Assembly (NCBI RefSeq): GCF_032925565.1
Contig: NZ_CP136708.1
Coordinates: 2,976,001 to 3,040,000 of the forward strand
DNA: 64,000 nt
Direction of reading: 5' to 3'
Origin: Alteromonas sp. CI.11.F.A3
Lineage (GTDB): Bacteria > Pseudomonadota > Gammaproteobacteria > Enterobacterales > Alteromonadaceae
Both the position numbers and the translations under genes were made by a program. Of the stretch, positions 1 through 11,947 are shown piece after piece (the first letter of the stretch is position 1; every line of letters starts with the position of its first letter). The notes beneath the pieces are model-generated. The model worked only from the letters and a program-made list of their open reading frames with translations, was not told the DNA's origin and ran no database searches.

Positions 1-2335
1 CTACAGCCTGCTGAATTTCAGCTTCTTCCAAGGTTTTTTCCGGATCTTGTAAGTGAAGTGACAATGCAAGGCTCTTGTAACCAGGTTCAATTCCCTTGCC
101 TTTGTACACGTCAAACAAGTTTAAGCCAACTAGTTGATTTACGCCAATTTCTTCTATGTAAGAAAGAATATTTCCTACACTCACTTCATCTTTAACCGTA
201 ATAGCAATATCACGGCGGTTCGATGGGAAGCGGGATACAGGCGCAGCAGACGGTAATTTGCGTGCAGTTACAGCTTCAACTTCAAGCTCGAACACAAAAA
301 CGCGACCATTAACACCCAATACCTTCGTAAACTGCGGGTGTATAGCACCAATATAGCCAACTTCTTCATCATTAAGCAAAATTTTTGCAGTCATACCCGG
401 ATGCAACGCACTATGTTGGGCACTTACAAAACTAAACTCACCCGTTTTACCGGTTAGCGCTAGTAAAGCCTCTACATCTGCCTTTGCATCGAAGAAATCA
501 ACTGGGTTGTCGCCTAAATCCCAGTGCTCTTCGTTACGACGCCCTGCTACTACACCACCAATAACCTGCTGTTGCAATACACCATTAGGCGTATCTTGTT
601 GAGGTATAAAGCGTAATCCTGTTTCAAAAAGACGTACTCTGCCCTGTTGACGCTTTTGGTTGTAAGCTGTTGCACCTAATAGGCCAGGCCACAAGCTAAC
701 GCGCATCACAGACATGTCTGATGAAATAGGATGCGGCAATACCATGCTCTTCGCATCGGGAAATAGCGCGCTTTGAATTTTAGGGTCGACGAACGAGTAT
801 GTAATCGCTTCATTATAGCCACGGCTTAATAATAACGACTTCATCGAGTTAACCGACAACACAGCTTCTTGTGAAGGCAACATAGATAACGCAGCCGTTG
901 GCGCAACATGTGGAATGTTGTTATAGCCATACACACGCGCTACTTCTTCTATCAAGTCTTCTTCAATGGCAATGTCAAAACGATAACTTGGCGCCTTCGC
1001 TTCCCAACCTTCATTGGTTTGGACAACGTTTAAGCCAAGACGTTCAAGAATTTCAAGTACTTGAGCGTCGTCTATGGTTATACCCAACACGCGGGCTAAA
1101 CGATCACGTCGAAGTAAAACACTGGCTTGTTTAGGAAGTTTGTCTTCTTCACACGCTTCAGCCACTGGGCCTGCTTCACCACCGCATATCTCTAAAATAA
1201 GGGCTGTTGCGCGCTCCATGGCGTTACGCTGAAGTTGTGAATCTACGCCACGCTCATAGCGGTGCGACGCATCAGTATGCAAACCGTACTGACGTGCGCG
1301 GCCCATAATGGCATCGCGGCTGAAAAACGCACTTTCTAGCAAGATATCTTTGGTTTCTGTATTTACACCTGAATGTAAACCACCAAAAATACCTGCCATG
1401 GCTAATGCTTTGTTGTCGTCAGCAATCACTAAGGTATCGTCGTTAAGTTTAGCTTCGGTTTCATCTAGCAACGTAAGGGTTTCACCCTTATTCGCCATAC
1501 GCACGTTTACACTGCCTTCAATTGAAGCAAGGTTAAACGCGTGCATTGGTTGACCAAGCTCTAACAGAATAAAGTTAGTGACATCAACAATAGGGTCGAT
1601 ACTGCGAATACCACAGCGGCGAAGCTTTTCGCTTAACCATAGCGGCGTAGCAGCAGCTACGTTCACATTACGCAGCACTCGGCCTACATAACGTGGGCAC
1701 GCTTCTGGGGCGCTCAAGTTAATCGTAATGCTGTCGTCAATGGTAGCAGCCACAGGGCTAATAGCCGGTTCGCATACATCTAGGTTGTTTAACACACCCA
1801 CTTCGCGGGCAATACCACGAATACCCAAGCAGTCTGCTCGGTTCGGGGTTAAATCTACTTCAATAGACGTATCGTCTAGGTCTAGGTAATCACGAATGTT
1901 GGTGCCTACTGGGGCATCGGCTGGCAATTCAATAATGCCATCGTGATCGTCGCTAATACCTAGCTCGGAAAAACTACACAACATGCCCATAGAAGGCTCG
2001 CCGCGCAATTTCGCTTTTTTAATTTTAAAGTTACCCGGTAGCACCGCGCCTACAACAGCAACGGCTACTTTAATACCTTCACGGCAATTCGGCGCACCAC
2101 AAACAATATCGCGAAGCTCGCCATCACCTACGTTTACTTTAGTAACACGTAATTTATCGGCATTCGGGTGCTGGCCACATTCAACCACTTCCCCAACCAA
2201 TACGCCGCTGAATTCACCGGCAACAGGTTCAACACCATCAACTTCAAGGCCAGCCATGCTTAACTGTTCAGACAGTTCGTTAGCCGACAATGCAGGGTTA
2301 ACCCATTCTCTTAACCACTTTTCACTGAATTTCAT
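1..2335 (-). CDS. pheT: Phenylalanyl-tRNA synthetase beta subunit (partial)
   Basis: Beta chain of the cytoplasmic (alphabeta)2 Phe-tRNA ligase. An open frame runs from an ATG at 2335 to the window edge, about 778 codons. The family is usually about 795 residues, so only the last 15-20 residues are missing. The translation starts [12 protein letters not shown], followed by an N-terminal tRNA-binding OB-fold ([15 protein letters not shown], about residues 45-60), the B3/B4 editing region and a B5 stretch. The C-terminal ferredoxin-like anticodon-binding domain begins near [11 protein letters not shown]. It lies 14 nt behind pheS on the same strand and is presumably cotranscribed. Translated by hand because the frame is open at the edge; identification is secure. 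Confidence 0.97.
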   Translation of the reverse strand, partial: MKFSEKWLREWVNPALSANELSEQLSMAGLEVDGVEPVAGEFSGVLVGEVVECGQHPNADKLRVTKVNVGDGELRDIVCGAPNCREGIKVAVAVVGAVLPGNFKIKKAKLRGEPSMGMLCSFSELGISDDHDGIIELPADAPVGTNIRDYLDLDDTSIEVDLTPNRADCLGIRGIAREVGVLNNLDVCEPAISPVAATIDDSITINLSAPEACPRYVGRVLRNVNVAAATPLWLSEKLRRCGIRSIDPIVDVTNFILLELGQPMHAFNLASIEGSVNVRMANKGETLTLLDETEAKLNDDTLVIADDNKALAMAGIFGGLHSGVNTETKDILLESAFFSRDAIMGRARQYGLHTDASHRYERGVDSQLQRNAMERATALILEICGGEAGPVAEACEEDKLPKQASVLLRRDRLARVLGITIDDAQVLEILERLGLNVVQTNEGWEAKAPSYRFDIAIEEDLIEEVARVYGYNNIPHVAPTAALSMLPSQEAVLSVNSMKSLLLSRGYNEAITYSFVDPKIQSALFPDAKSMVLPHPISSDMSVMRVSLWPGLLGATAYNQKRQQGRVRLFETGLRFIPQQDTPNGVLQQQVIGGVVAGRRNEEHWDLGDNPVDFFDAKADVEALLALTGKTGEFSFVSAQHSALHPGMTAKILLNDEEVGYIGAIHPQFTKVLGVNGRVFVFELEVEAVTARKLPSAAPVSRFPSNRRDIAITVKDEVSVGNILSYIEEIGVNQLVGLNLFDVYKGKGIEPGYKSLALSLHLQDPEKTLEEAEIQQAV

Positions 2336-2349
2336 GCTTACTCTCTGCC

Positions 2350-3483
<1,134 letters not shown>

Positions 3484-3629
3484 CTATATGGCTGATATTG
3501 GCAGATTTTTGTAAAAGATTTCAGGAAGAGTTCTTTAAATTACTTTTATTATCAAAAGAGGAATTGATTTATACTTACTCGTGTCTGTCAATACTACTTA
3601 AATCGTCGTAACGATAAAGGACTATCAAA

Positions 3630-4208
3630 ATGATCAAATCCAAAGCTGATTACTTACTATATCTGGAACAAGACCGTTTAGCTCTTGGCATAAAACCAAG
3701 TTTAAAAGATAGATTGACCCATGATATTTGGCATTTTCAGAAAGCGTTGAGAAAGCTTGAATACAGAAAGAATACAGCATCTAATATTTTGGTAAAATTA
3801 TATGCAATATTTTTGCAGCTCAGAGTTCGAAAACTTGGGCGTAAATTAGGTTTTTCTATACCTGCAAATGTTTTTGGTCCAGGCCTGTCTATAGCACACG
3901 CTGGTACAATAGTAATTAATGGGCGATGCAAAATTGGGGCTAATTGTCGCCTTCACGTTTGTATTAACATCGGGGGGGGCTTGGCTAAAAAAGCGAATCC
4001 GCCTGTAATCGGAAATAATTGCTACATTGGTCCTGGAGCGAAAATTTACGGTAACATAAAAATCGGAAATAATGTTGCAATTGGAGCTAACGCGGTAGTA
4101 AATAAATCATGTGGCGACAACCTAACCTTAGGTGGAATTCCAGCCAAAGTTATTTCAGATAAAGGTCCAATAGATATATTACAAAAGCCAAGGGCTTCGA
4201 TAAACTAA
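3630..4208 (+). CDS. Serine acetyltransferase-like hexapeptide acyltransferase
   Basis: A 192-residue CoA-dependent O-acetyltransferase of the left-handed beta-helix (CysE/SAT-like) type. The N-terminal half is helical (residues 1-75). Hexapeptide repeats then run from about residue 85 to 180 (VFGPGLSIAHAGTIVING, INIGGG, VIGNNCYIGPGAKIYGNIKIG, VAIGANAVV), ending in the typical GGIPAKVI. AAAGGA lies about 8 nt before the ATG. It is the first gene of the EPS locus, so it more likely acetylates a sugar than makes O-acetylserine, though the SAT-like fold leaves that open. A run of eight G (3972-3979) lies in the IGGG codons and could cause frameshift slippage. Confidence 0.8.
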   Translation: MIKSKADYLLYLEQDRLALGIKPSLKDRLTHDIWHFQKALRKLEYRKNTASNILVKLYAIFLQLRVRKLGRKLGFSIPANVFGPGLSIAHAGTIVINGRCKIGANCRLHVCINIGGGLAKKANPPVIGNNCYIGPGAKIYGNIKIGNNVAIGANAVVNKSCGDNLTLGGIPAKVISDKGPIDILQKPRASIN

Positions 4209-4379
4209 AATCACATATCAAAACCTAAAGACTTTGTAAAAAATGACCTATACATAAGTAACTTACACCTCTAAATAAGTGACTTAGTTTCCATTACTAG
4301 CTTGGTGAAAGTCAACAACTCAATAGTTTATAAAATAAGAAATTAAACCTTCAAGATAATATACAGCGTGGAATAGAAA

Positions 4380-6278
4380 TTGAATTTTAGAAAAGATATT
4401 AATGGTTTAAGAGCCATTGCAGTAGTTGCTGTAGTGCTTTTTCATTTTAATGATTCGTGGGTGCCTGGAGGTTTCGCAGGGGTAGATGTTTTTTTCGTTA
4501 TATCTGGCTTTTTAATGACCGGTATCATTTTTAAAAGGCTAGAAAGCGGCAACCTTTCTCTCCTTCAGTTTTATTTGGCTCGCGCAAATAGAATTATCCC
4601 TGCGTTAGCATTACTGTGTTTTGTTTTGCTTATTTTGGGTTGGTTCTATTTACTCCCTTACGAATACGAAAAACTTGGTAAACATGTTGCAGGTAGCATA
4701 GGTTTTATTTCCAATATCGTGTATTGGAAAGAATCTGGCTATTTCGATGCATCTTCGCATGAAAAATGGTTACTTCACACTTGGTCTCTGTCTGTCGAAT
4801 GGCAATTCTATATTATTTATCCTGCCTTATTATTATTCCTAAGCAAATTCATAAGCTTAAGCAACCTGAAAAGATGCTTACTCTTGTTAACGGTAATAGG
4901 GTTCATTTTATGTATTGTAGTTACGTACCACTCACCGCGCACTTCCTATTTTCTGCTACATACCAGAGCTTGGGAAATGATGTTGGGCGGACTGGCTTTT
5001 CTATATCCAATTACGTTGAATAAGACGCATAGCCGACTGCTAGAACTTCTAGGCATTGCTTTAGTTATTTATGCTTATATTTTCTTTTCTGAAAAAACGC
5101 CATGGCCTGGGTTCTATGCATTCGTTCCGGTTATCGGCACTTATTTTGTTTTAATGTCGCAACGCGGCAATAGTATTATTACAAGTAACGTGGTTTCTCA
5201 GAAGTTGGGCACTTGGTCTTACTCCATATACCTGTGGCATTGGCCCTTAGTTGTCGCGATTTATTATTTTTCTCTGAATGAAAGCTTCATTTTTGTATTC
5301 ATTGCCTTATCTATAGCCTTAGGCTTTTTGAGCCATAAATACGTTGAACAAATAAACTTCACCAAAAATTTTCCTTCCTCTATATCGTACATAAAGGCTA
5401 AGCCCTTATGGATGGTGATGATTGTAGGTTTACTTGCCTCTTTTATATTTTATAAGGAAGGCTTTCTACACTTGGCACCAGAAGATTACAGGTATGCATC
5501 AGAACATGCTAAACCCAGCCCCTATCGAGACAAATGCCACCTACATGAATACCAATCACCTGAACATGCATGTGAGTACTTTAATGATAAAAATGTTGAA
5601 TGGGCCACTTTAGCTGACAGTCACTCTATAGAGATTGCATATGCATTAGCTGAACGGTTACAAAAAGAAGATAGTGGTCTTAAGCACTTTAGTTTTTCTG
5701 GATGTGTACCATCTTTCACTGAAAGCGACGATTTCAGTGCCTGTGCAAAGTGGTATAACGAATCTGTCGATTACATCGTAAATGACACCAAGATTCAGAA
5801 CATTGTTGTTATACACCGATATACAAGCCAGCTAGTTGGAGGCAGCGCAGAGAGTTACCCTAATAATAGTGATACAAAAATTACAGATAAAACCAAAAGA
5901 AAGGTAGAAAATATAGACTCTTTGATCATGCACCTTGCTAAACACAAACGTAATGTTTTTGTTTTTTATCCAATTCCAGAATTGCCCCAAGACATAAATA
6001 AACTTATTGGTAACAACTACAATAATAAACTCCCATTTGAGCGTATTGAGGGTACAAGTTTTGAATGGTACAAAACTAGAAATGAACACATTATTCAGCA
6101 TTTTGACAATTCAAATTACCCTGACAATGTACAGTTTATAAAACCCCATGAGGCTTTCTGCGATTCAATAACTTGTTTCGCAATAAAAGATGGAATACCG
6201 CTGTACTTTGACGACGACCACGCATCAGTTAAGGGAGCTGAAAAGTTAGTGAAGCTTATGTTCCTCGGCCAGCAATAG
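4380..6278 (+). CDS. AT3-SGNH acyltransferase (OafA-like), copy 1
   Basis: A membrane O-acyltransferase that would acylate EPS sugars. Residues 1 to about 360 form the acyltransferase-3 domain with about ten membrane segments; the conserved early His is in VVLFHF and the family signature reads TWSLSVEWQFY, with Trp where the second Glu of SVEEQF is usual. The C-terminal SGNH-like domain starts near LADSHS and has a DDDHASVKGAE box supplying the catalytic Asp/His pair. Translation starts at TTG (4380) with GGA 7 nt upstream. It is the first of three similar consecutive genes separated by unusually long gaps, so each may be transcribed separately. Acyl donor and target sugar are unknown. Confidence 0.88.
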   Translation: MNFRKDINGLRAIAVVAVVLFHFNDSWVPGGFAGVDVFFVISGFLMTGIIFKRLESGNLSLLQFYLARANRIIPALALLCFVLLILGWFYLLPYEYEKLGKHVAGSIGFISNIVYWKESGYFDASSHEKWLLHTWSLSVEWQFYIIYPALLLFLSKFISLSNLKRCLLLLTVIGFILCIVVTYHSPRTSYFLLHTRAWEMMLGGLAFLYPITLNKTHSRLLELLGIALVIYAYIFFSEKTPWPGFYAFVPVIGTYFVLMSQRGNSIITSNVVSQKLGTWSYSIYLWHWPLVVAIYYFSLNESFIFVFIALSIALGFLSHKYVEQINFTKNFPSSISYIKAKPLWMVMIVGLLASFIFYKEGFLHLAPEDYRYASEHAKPSPYRDKCHLHEYQSPEHACEYFNDKNVEWATLADSHSIEIAYALAERLQKEDSGLKHFSFSGCVPSFTESDDFSACAKWYNESVDYIVNDTKIQNIVVIHRYTSQLVGGSAESYPNNSDTKITDKTKRKVENIDSLIMHLAKHKRNVFVFYPIPELPQDINKLIGNNYNNKLPFERIEGTSFEWYKTRNEHIIQHFDNSNYPDNVQFIKPHEAFCDSITCFAIKDGIPLYFDDDHASVKGAEKLVKLMFLGQQ

Positions 6279-6684
6279 GCAATGACAGTGTTTCAACAAG
6301 ACCAATCTTCGATTGAAAGCAAGAAGCATTTATTAGAGATTTGAAATAGATATATGAACGAAGTTTTGTACTATTAAAGACCAATGAATTTTAGACTAAC
6401 CAAATTCAGTTCTTCACCAAATAAGTGCAAACAATCTTATTCTTTGGCCCCCAACATTACTGTTATTAACGAAGGGGGAACCGCACATCGAGCGGAAAGC
6501 GGCAGTATGCGAAGAAAACTTCAAAGTTGGCTTTAAGTTTGCATTCATTACTAAGCTTCTAATGAAGAAAGCATAGACTAAAGAATAACACTCTCGACTA
6601 ATTATGATTTCTGTAAGACAATAGTAACCGTGTACAAGTAAGTCGTACTTAACCTTAAAATTTCCACTAAAGAAGTAAATGCAA
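6279..6684. other. Gene-free spacer between AT3-SGNH copies 1 and 2
   Basis: About 400 bp with no supportable gene. A GC-richer patch near 6447-6520 (CCCCC ... GGGGG, then CGAGCGGAAAGCGGC) stands out from AT-rich surroundings and may be a remnant of something lost, but I could not identify it. The promoter of the next gene is presumably here; no clear -35/-10 pair was found. Confidence 0.4.
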
Positions 6685-8538
6685 ATGAACTTCAGGGAAG
6701 ATATTCAAGGCTTCAGAGCTTTGGCAGTTTTAAGCGTAGTAATTTACCACATAAGCCCATTCCATTTGCCTGGCGGGTTTATTGGAGTAGATGTATTTTT
6801 TGTTATTTCTGGCTACTTAATTATTGGCCAAATTTACAAAAAAGTTTTGGACAACAGATTTGAATTCAAAGAATTCTATATCAAACGGTTTAAACGATTA
6901 TTCCCTGCTTATTTCGTAACAATAGCCATATCTTCTATATTTGCATTTATTTACTTTCTTCCCGGTGAGTTCCAAAAATACGCTTGGAGTCTGGTTTCTT
7001 CATGCTTATATCTATCTAACTTCTACTTTTACAGTAAATCAGGCTATTTCGACTCTGAACTTCAGGGCTCCCCTCTTCTTCATACATGGTCATTGTCTGT
7101 AGAAGAACAATTTTATGCAATAGTTCCAATACTCCTAGCGGTGTGCTACAAGTTTTTCCATAAAAAATCTATGCTAGCGCTAATTTTGGTTGGTGTAGTT
7201 AGCTTTATACTGTGTATACATCTTTCAAATACAAACATCAGTTTCGCGTTCTTTTCATCAATTACACGTTTTTGGCAGTTCATCTTAGGTGGCTTAGTTT
7301 CGATTTATACTCTTCAACTCACGAAGCAAAAAACGATTCCTGAAATAGTTTCCATTGGTAGTTTAACTGCTTTAGTAGCCTGCTGTTTTCTTATGTCGCA
7401 TGACGACTTCCCTGGCTACAAGGCGCTAATTCCCACTGTTGCTACTACTTTACTACTCGCTTTTTCAAGCCGTAACCTTTTCACTTACAAGCTATTGGCA
7501 GTAAAACCCGCTAAGTTTTTTGGAGACATTTCTTACTCGTTGTATCTATGGCATTGGCCTGTCATCATCTTTTATTCACTTCATTTAGAGAGAGAGCTAA
7601 CTGCTATTGATAAAATTGCAGTATTCGGGACCTCTATTATATTAGGTGTAGTTTCTTACTACTTCATCGAAGAACGCTTCAGAAGAAGTACTAACTCAAA
7701 AAGTAATACATTTTTACGAGTTGCCGTCCTTAGTTCAGCCGTATGTGCAGCATCATTCGCATTCACCCAAGTAAATGACTTCAGGTTTACTGAGCAGCAA
7801 AGAAATTATGAACAATTCATGCTCAATTATAAAGCTGACAACTTTAGACCTGGTATATGCTTTTTAACTAAGCAGCAACCAGACATTTCTTATTACAAAA
7901 AAGACCTGTGCATTGCCCAATCAGACTCTAAAGAAAACATAGTATTGTTGGGCGATAGTCATGCTGCGCACTGGTATTCTGCAATAAAGGAAGCAATCAA
8001 CAACGAAACTCAAACCCTTACCCAAATTACTGCTAGTGGGTGCAAGCCAACCTTAGATTACAAAGGTGAAGCCCGTTGTACTGAACTAATGAAATGGGCA
8101 TTTAGCGATGTTTTATACTCAGAAAGCTACGATAAAGTGATTATTTCTGCACGTTGGGATCTCAACGACCTAAAGCCATTATTGGAAACAATCAAAAATC
8201 TTGAATCTAGAGGGTTAACGATTGTAGTTCTAGGCCCAATTCTGGAGTATTCGCAACCACTCCCAAGATTACTAGCACAACCTAATTCTAAAGAAAAAAT
8301 TATGAATAGTAGTATGTATGATTCTATTGCTAAAATTGACTCTAAGTTCAGTAATGCATTAACTATTGAAGGTGTAGAATACTTTTCCATTTTGAAAACA
8401 ATATGCACTGATAAAAGCAAGTGCATTACTGTGAGTCAAAATTCCCCCATCCAATTTGACTACGGCCATTTAACTACAAAAGGAGCAGAATTAGTCCTTT
8501 TCAAGTCTGGGATAGCTTCTAATTTAAATGATAAATAA
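6685..8538 (+). CDS. AT3-SGNH acyltransferase (OafA-like), copy 2
   Basis: A 617-residue paralogue of the preceding acyltransferase with canonical motifs: DIQGFRALAVL, the His of VVIYHIS, GGFIGVDVFFVISGY, and TWSLSVEEQFY intact. The C-terminal SGNH hydrolase-like domain has GDSHAAHW (nucleophile Ser) and DYGHLTTKGAE (Asp/His). I chose the ATG at 6685 because it aligns with the start of copy 1 (MNFREDIQ against MNFRKDIN) and has GAAG 9 nt upstream; an ATG at 6679 is only 3 nt from it. Expected role: transfer of acetyl or another acyl group to an EPS residue across the inner membrane. Confidence 0.9.
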   Translation: MNFREDIQGFRALAVLSVVIYHISPFHLPGGFIGVDVFFVISGYLIIGQIYKKVLDNRFEFKEFYIKRFKRLFPAYFVTIAISSIFAFIYFLPGEFQKYAWSLVSSCLYLSNFYFYSKSGYFDSELQGSPLLHTWSLSVEEQFYAIVPILLAVCYKFFHKKSMLALILVGVVSFILCIHLSNTNISFAFFSSITRFWQFILGGLVSIYTLQLTKQKTIPEIVSIGSLTALVACCFLMSHDDFPGYKALIPTVATTLLLAFSSRNLFTYKLLAVKPAKFFGDISYSLYLWHWPVIIFYSLHLERELTAIDKIAVFGTSIILGVVSYYFIEERFRRSTNSKSNTFLRVAVLSSAVCAASFAFTQVNDFRFTEQQRNYEQFMLNYKADNFRPGICFLTKQQPDISYYKKDLCIAQSDSKENIVLLGDSHAAHWYSAIKEAINNETQTLTQITASGCKPTLDYKGEARCTELMKWAFSDVLYSESYDKVIISARWDLNDLKPLLETIKNLESRGLTIVVLGPILEYSQPLPRLLAQPNSKEKIMNSSMYDSIAKIDSKFSNALTIEGVEYFSILKTICTDKSKCITVSQNSPIQFDYGHLTTKGAELVLFKSGIASNLNDK

Positions 8539-9094
8539 AGAGTTATGTGCTTGTAACACTTTAACCTTCACAGTGTAACCAACTGAAAAAATGCTATGGC
8601 TAGACAATAGTCATGTGCCAGCAAGGGTGTCGCTATAAATTATTCTACAGGCACTTAGCTTCAATTTTTCGCTAAATTAATAGCTATAAGCCATTTATAA
8701 CAGATGGGAATTTGGGGCATTTCATGAAGTTTCTTTTTAAGAAAAATTGGCGCCGTAGTGGCGCTATTTAAAGCACCTACCGCTGGTACTAAGCGCCTTA
8801 ATCCTATGCTAAACATAAAAAAACCTCATCAATTTATTTGCGTAGGCCACCTACAAAGTAAACTCAAAAAGAAAAGTTAGAAACTATTTAAAAAATTGCT
8901 TACCGCCTGCCACTTCTCACGTCACTATTTGTTATTAACAAAAAATGCTTTTCAGCGAATGATGGCAACCGTGCTTATTTGAAATTGAAATTCACGCTTG
9001 ATTGAACTTGACGCTAAATGGATCGTAACAATTTATAACAGCAATAAAATATTCCCCTGCAGTAAAGGGCTCTTTAATTCATGGAAGAGTGAAT
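8539..9094. other. Gene-free spacer between AT3-SGNH copies 2 and 3
   Basis: About 550 bp without a supportable reading frame. There is a short GC-rich near-palindrome (GGCGCCGTAGTGGCGC, around 8749-8764) and several A/T tracts. I see no tRNA, mobile-element end or convincing promoter. Confidence 0.4.
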
Positions 9095-11014
9095 ATGAGC
9101 AAAAATTATATATCTGAAATACAAGGTCTTAGAACACTCGCCGCGTTGCTAGTAGCGGTTTATCACATTTGGTTTAGCAGTGTGTCGGGTGGTGTAGACA
9201 TTTTTTTTGTTGTATCCGCATACTTCATAGCTCATACACTCAATAAATATGAAGAGTTAAGCTGGAAACAGGTTTCTTCTTATTACAGTAAAACCCTTCG
9301 ACGAATTCTTCCGACCGCAATAACCGTTTTTTGTTTTACTTGCCTAGTAGTCTTAATCGCTACCCCCTTTGTTAGTTATAAAATGGAAATTAAGAATGCA
9401 TTTTCCACGTTCTTTTTTGTAGAAAATTGGTATCTAGCATCTAGCGGTTCCGACTATCTTAGGCAGGGCGAAAGTAAAAGTCTATTTCAGCAGTTTTGGG
9501 CACTTTCTGTTCAAGTTCAACTTTATATCTGCATTCCGATTTTGTACCTTTACGCTAAAAAATTAGAAAGAAGATTAAACCTTAAAAATATAGTCACTAC
9601 AGTATTAATGGCGGTTTTTGCTTGCTCCTTTACTTATTCCACTTCATGGCACCCTGAGTGGGCTTATTTCGATACTTTAGCCAGAGTTTGGGAATTTACA
9701 GCTGGTTTGTTGCTATACCATTTGAGTGGAAAATTAAGAGTCAGTAAACGAAGTGCTACGCTCCTTAATTTTTTAGCGGTAGTTGCAATAATAAGCTTCG
9801 GGCTTTATTGGGGCCAAAATTACGCGCTACCTGGCGTAGTGGCGCTAATACCTGTGCTATCAGCTTGTATTATCATCGTAACCAGTAAATCGCTTTATTT
9901 CTCTATTTTGAAATGGCGTGGGCTTACCTCACTAGGTGATTATAGCTTTGCGTTTTATCTTTGGCACTGGCCCATCTATCTATTGCTTTTTCAATACACC
10001 GATACGAATGTTAATTTTCACCTGTTAGGTTTAGGCGTAATAGTGTCTAGTGCCATACTCGCATTTATCAGTACTAAATATATAGAGGGCCCTCTAAGAA
10101 GAAGTAGTACCCTTATAAAAAGTGATAAGAAAACTTACGGTTTTTCAGCAGGAGGCATGATTGCCCCAGGCTTCTTGATTGTATGCATATTTAGTGTTTT
10201 TAGTTTTTACGAAAAACCCTCTCTGAAGGCTTTAAGTAGCTTTTACAAAAATAAAGATATTAGTTCAATCTCAAACAATGCCTTGTTTCCACACGGAACC
10301 GTTATTAAACAGGACATGCGCGAAAGTTACTTTAACAATTGCGAACAAAACATGCAGAACAGTTCTGTTGTTGAATGTGAATATGGAAATAAAAAAAGTG
10401 ATTTTACCATTGCACTAGTTGGTGGTTCTCATGCAGCACAATGGCTCTCACCACTAAAGGAAATTGCCCTCGAGCAAGGGTTTAAAATTCATTTAATGAT
10501 TAAAAGTGCATGTAGTCTAGTTAGCTCCACGGACCGAGATTATAAGCCGACTCAGAGTTGCCTAATTTGGAATAAGAATTTACAAAAACGGCTTATTGAA
10601 CTTAATCCGAATATAATCATAACCACAGTGACTAGAAATGGTCCTAAAGGTGAGCGAATTCCATACGGATATTTAGAAAGTTGGCAGCATATAAAAGACA
10701 ATTTACCTAATACGAATATTGTAGGAATTAGAGATAATCCTTGGTTTACGTTCGACCCTCCTTTGTGCCTTGAAGTTAACGGCCCCAAGGAGTGTTCCAT
10801 ATCACGAACAACCTTCTATAATGACGAAAAAGTAATGCCGATTCTAGTTAAGCATATTGATGTGCTATTAGACTTTTCAAAACAGTTTTGCCCAGATGGC
10901 AGATGCAGTACTGTATTAGAAAATGGCCTGATCAAGTTTAAAGATAAACACCATTTGACCAAATCGTATGCTTTACTATTAAAACCGATATTGAAAGAAG
11001 GTATGCAAATGTAG
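9095..11014 (+). CDS. AT3-SGNH acyltransferase (OafA-like), divergent copy 3
   Basis: A 639-residue third member of the series. The AT3 domain keeps EIQGLRTLAALL, the His of VAVYHIW and GGVDIFFVVSAY, but the usual SVEEQF signature reads ALSVQVQLY, losing both Glu. In the SGNH domain the usual GDSH reads GGSHAAQW; the Ser nucleophile is kept, and a C-terminal DKHHLTKSY can supply Asp/His. I chose the ATG at 9095 because GGAAG lies 7 nt upstream; a GTG at 9089 sits only 1 nt from it. The changes suggest altered donor specificity or weaker activity, which is inference. Confidence 0.85.
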   Translation: MSKNYISEIQGLRTLAALLVAVYHIWFSSVSGGVDIFFVVSAYFIAHTLNKYEELSWKQVSSYYSKTLRRILPTAITVFCFTCLVVLIATPFVSYKMEIKNAFSTFFFVENWYLASSGSDYLRQGESKSLFQQFWALSVQVQLYICIPILYLYAKKLERRLNLKNIVTTVLMAVFACSFTYSTSWHPEWAYFDTLARVWEFTAGLLLYHLSGKLRVSKRSATLLNFLAVVAIISFGLYWGQNYALPGVVALIPVLSACIIIVTSKSLYFSILKWRGLTSLGDYSFAFYLWHWPIYLLLFQYTDTNVNFHLLGLGVIVSSAILAFISTKYIEGPLRRSSTLIKSDKKTYGFSAGGMIAPGFLIVCIFSVFSFYEKPSLKALSSFYKNKDISSISNNALFPHGTVIKQDMRESYFNNCEQNMQNSSVVECEYGNKKSDFTIALVGGSHAAQWLSPLKEIALEQGFKIHLMIKSACSLVSSTDRDYKPTQSCLIWNKNLQKRLIELNPNIIITTVTRNGPKGERIPYGYLESWQHIKDNLPNTNIVGIRDNPWFTFDPPLCLEVNGPKECSISRTTFYNDEKVMPILVKHIDVLLDFSKQFCPDGRCSTVLENGLIKFKDKHHLTKSYALLLKPILKEGMQM

Positions 11015-11090
11015 CCAAAGGTATACTAAATATGCCACTATAAATACAATGAATGGAACCCCCTTAGTACTGAATTAAACGGACCAATAA

Positions 11091-11942
11091 ATGCAAAAAA
11101 CAGTTTCTGTTATTATTACCACACACAATAGGCCAGACTATTTGAAGGAGTCATTAGCCGCCGTATTAAAACAAACTGTTTTACCCAATGAAGTTTTCGT
11201 TATCGACGATGGATCGTCGGTTAGTTATGAAGAGGTCATTAACCTTTTCCCACGAGACAAGTTTGAATATATAAAAGTGCCAGTTGCATCAGGTGCAAAT
11301 GCCGCTAGAAATTTAGGTATATCTAAATCTCAGTCAGATATTATTGCCTTCTTAGATGACGACGATATATGGGATAAAGACTATCTTGAACAGCATATAA
11401 ATGCTCACGACAATGCTGATGCAGTAACATGTGGGTATCGCTTTCTAGAAACACCAGAAAAAATTCATATCAATACCACCGAAGTTATTACTACTGATGT
11501 TATAAAAAAAGGTAACAAGTTTTGTGGCATGAGTGGCGTTACATGCAAAACGAGCTTAGCTAAGAAGCTGATGTTCGATGAAGAACTAAAAAACAGCCAG
11601 GATTGGGACTTTTTTGTTCGTATTACACTGGAAAATGCGAAATTTCATAACATTGCAAAAGATATTTATTTTTATCGTAGAGGGCACAATAGTATTTCTA
11701 CCGAAGTTGCCAATATGCCGCTTGAAAAGGTTTTTCCGCGATTAAAAGCGTTTAAAAAGCATAAAGAGTTACTTGGAAAACAAGCTTATAACGACCGAGT
11801 AGCTAACCAGATACTCAGTCAAATCGGAAAGAAGAAAAGTAAGTTACGCTGGATAGCCCTTTCCGTTAAAGAAGCGGGACTGAAAGCCACTACTAAAGTT
11901 ATTTTAGGTAAAGACAGAATACGGAAGAAATTAGGCAAGTAA
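11091..11942 (+). CDS. Family 2 glycosyltransferase
   Basis: A 283-residue cytoplasmic GT-A inverting glycosyltransferase that would add one sugar to the lipid-linked EPS repeat unit. The N-terminus VSVIITTHNRPDYLKESL is followed by VIDDGSS, GANAARNLGIS and the metal-binding FLDDDDIWD at about residue 90; the QDWDF box near residue 170 is the usual acceptor-side acid. The ribosome-binding site is poor. It ends against a striking T/G/C/A homopolymer inverted repeat that separates it from the convergent GT4 gene. Donor and acceptor are unknown. Confidence 0.9.
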   Translation: MQKTVSVIITTHNRPDYLKESLAAVLKQTVLPNEVFVIDDGSSVSYEEVINLFPRDKFEYIKVPVASGANAARNLGISKSQSDIIAFLDDDDIWDKDYLEQHINAHDNADAVTCGYRFLETPEKIHINTTEVITTDVIKKGNKFCGMSGVTCKTSLAKKLMFDEELKNSQDWDFFVRITLENAKFHNIAKDIYFYRRGHNSISTEVANMPLEKVFPRLKAFKKHKELLGKQAYNDRVANQILSQIGKKKSKLRWIALSVKEAGLKATTKVILGKDRIRKKLGK

Positions 11943-11947
11943 TTGAA

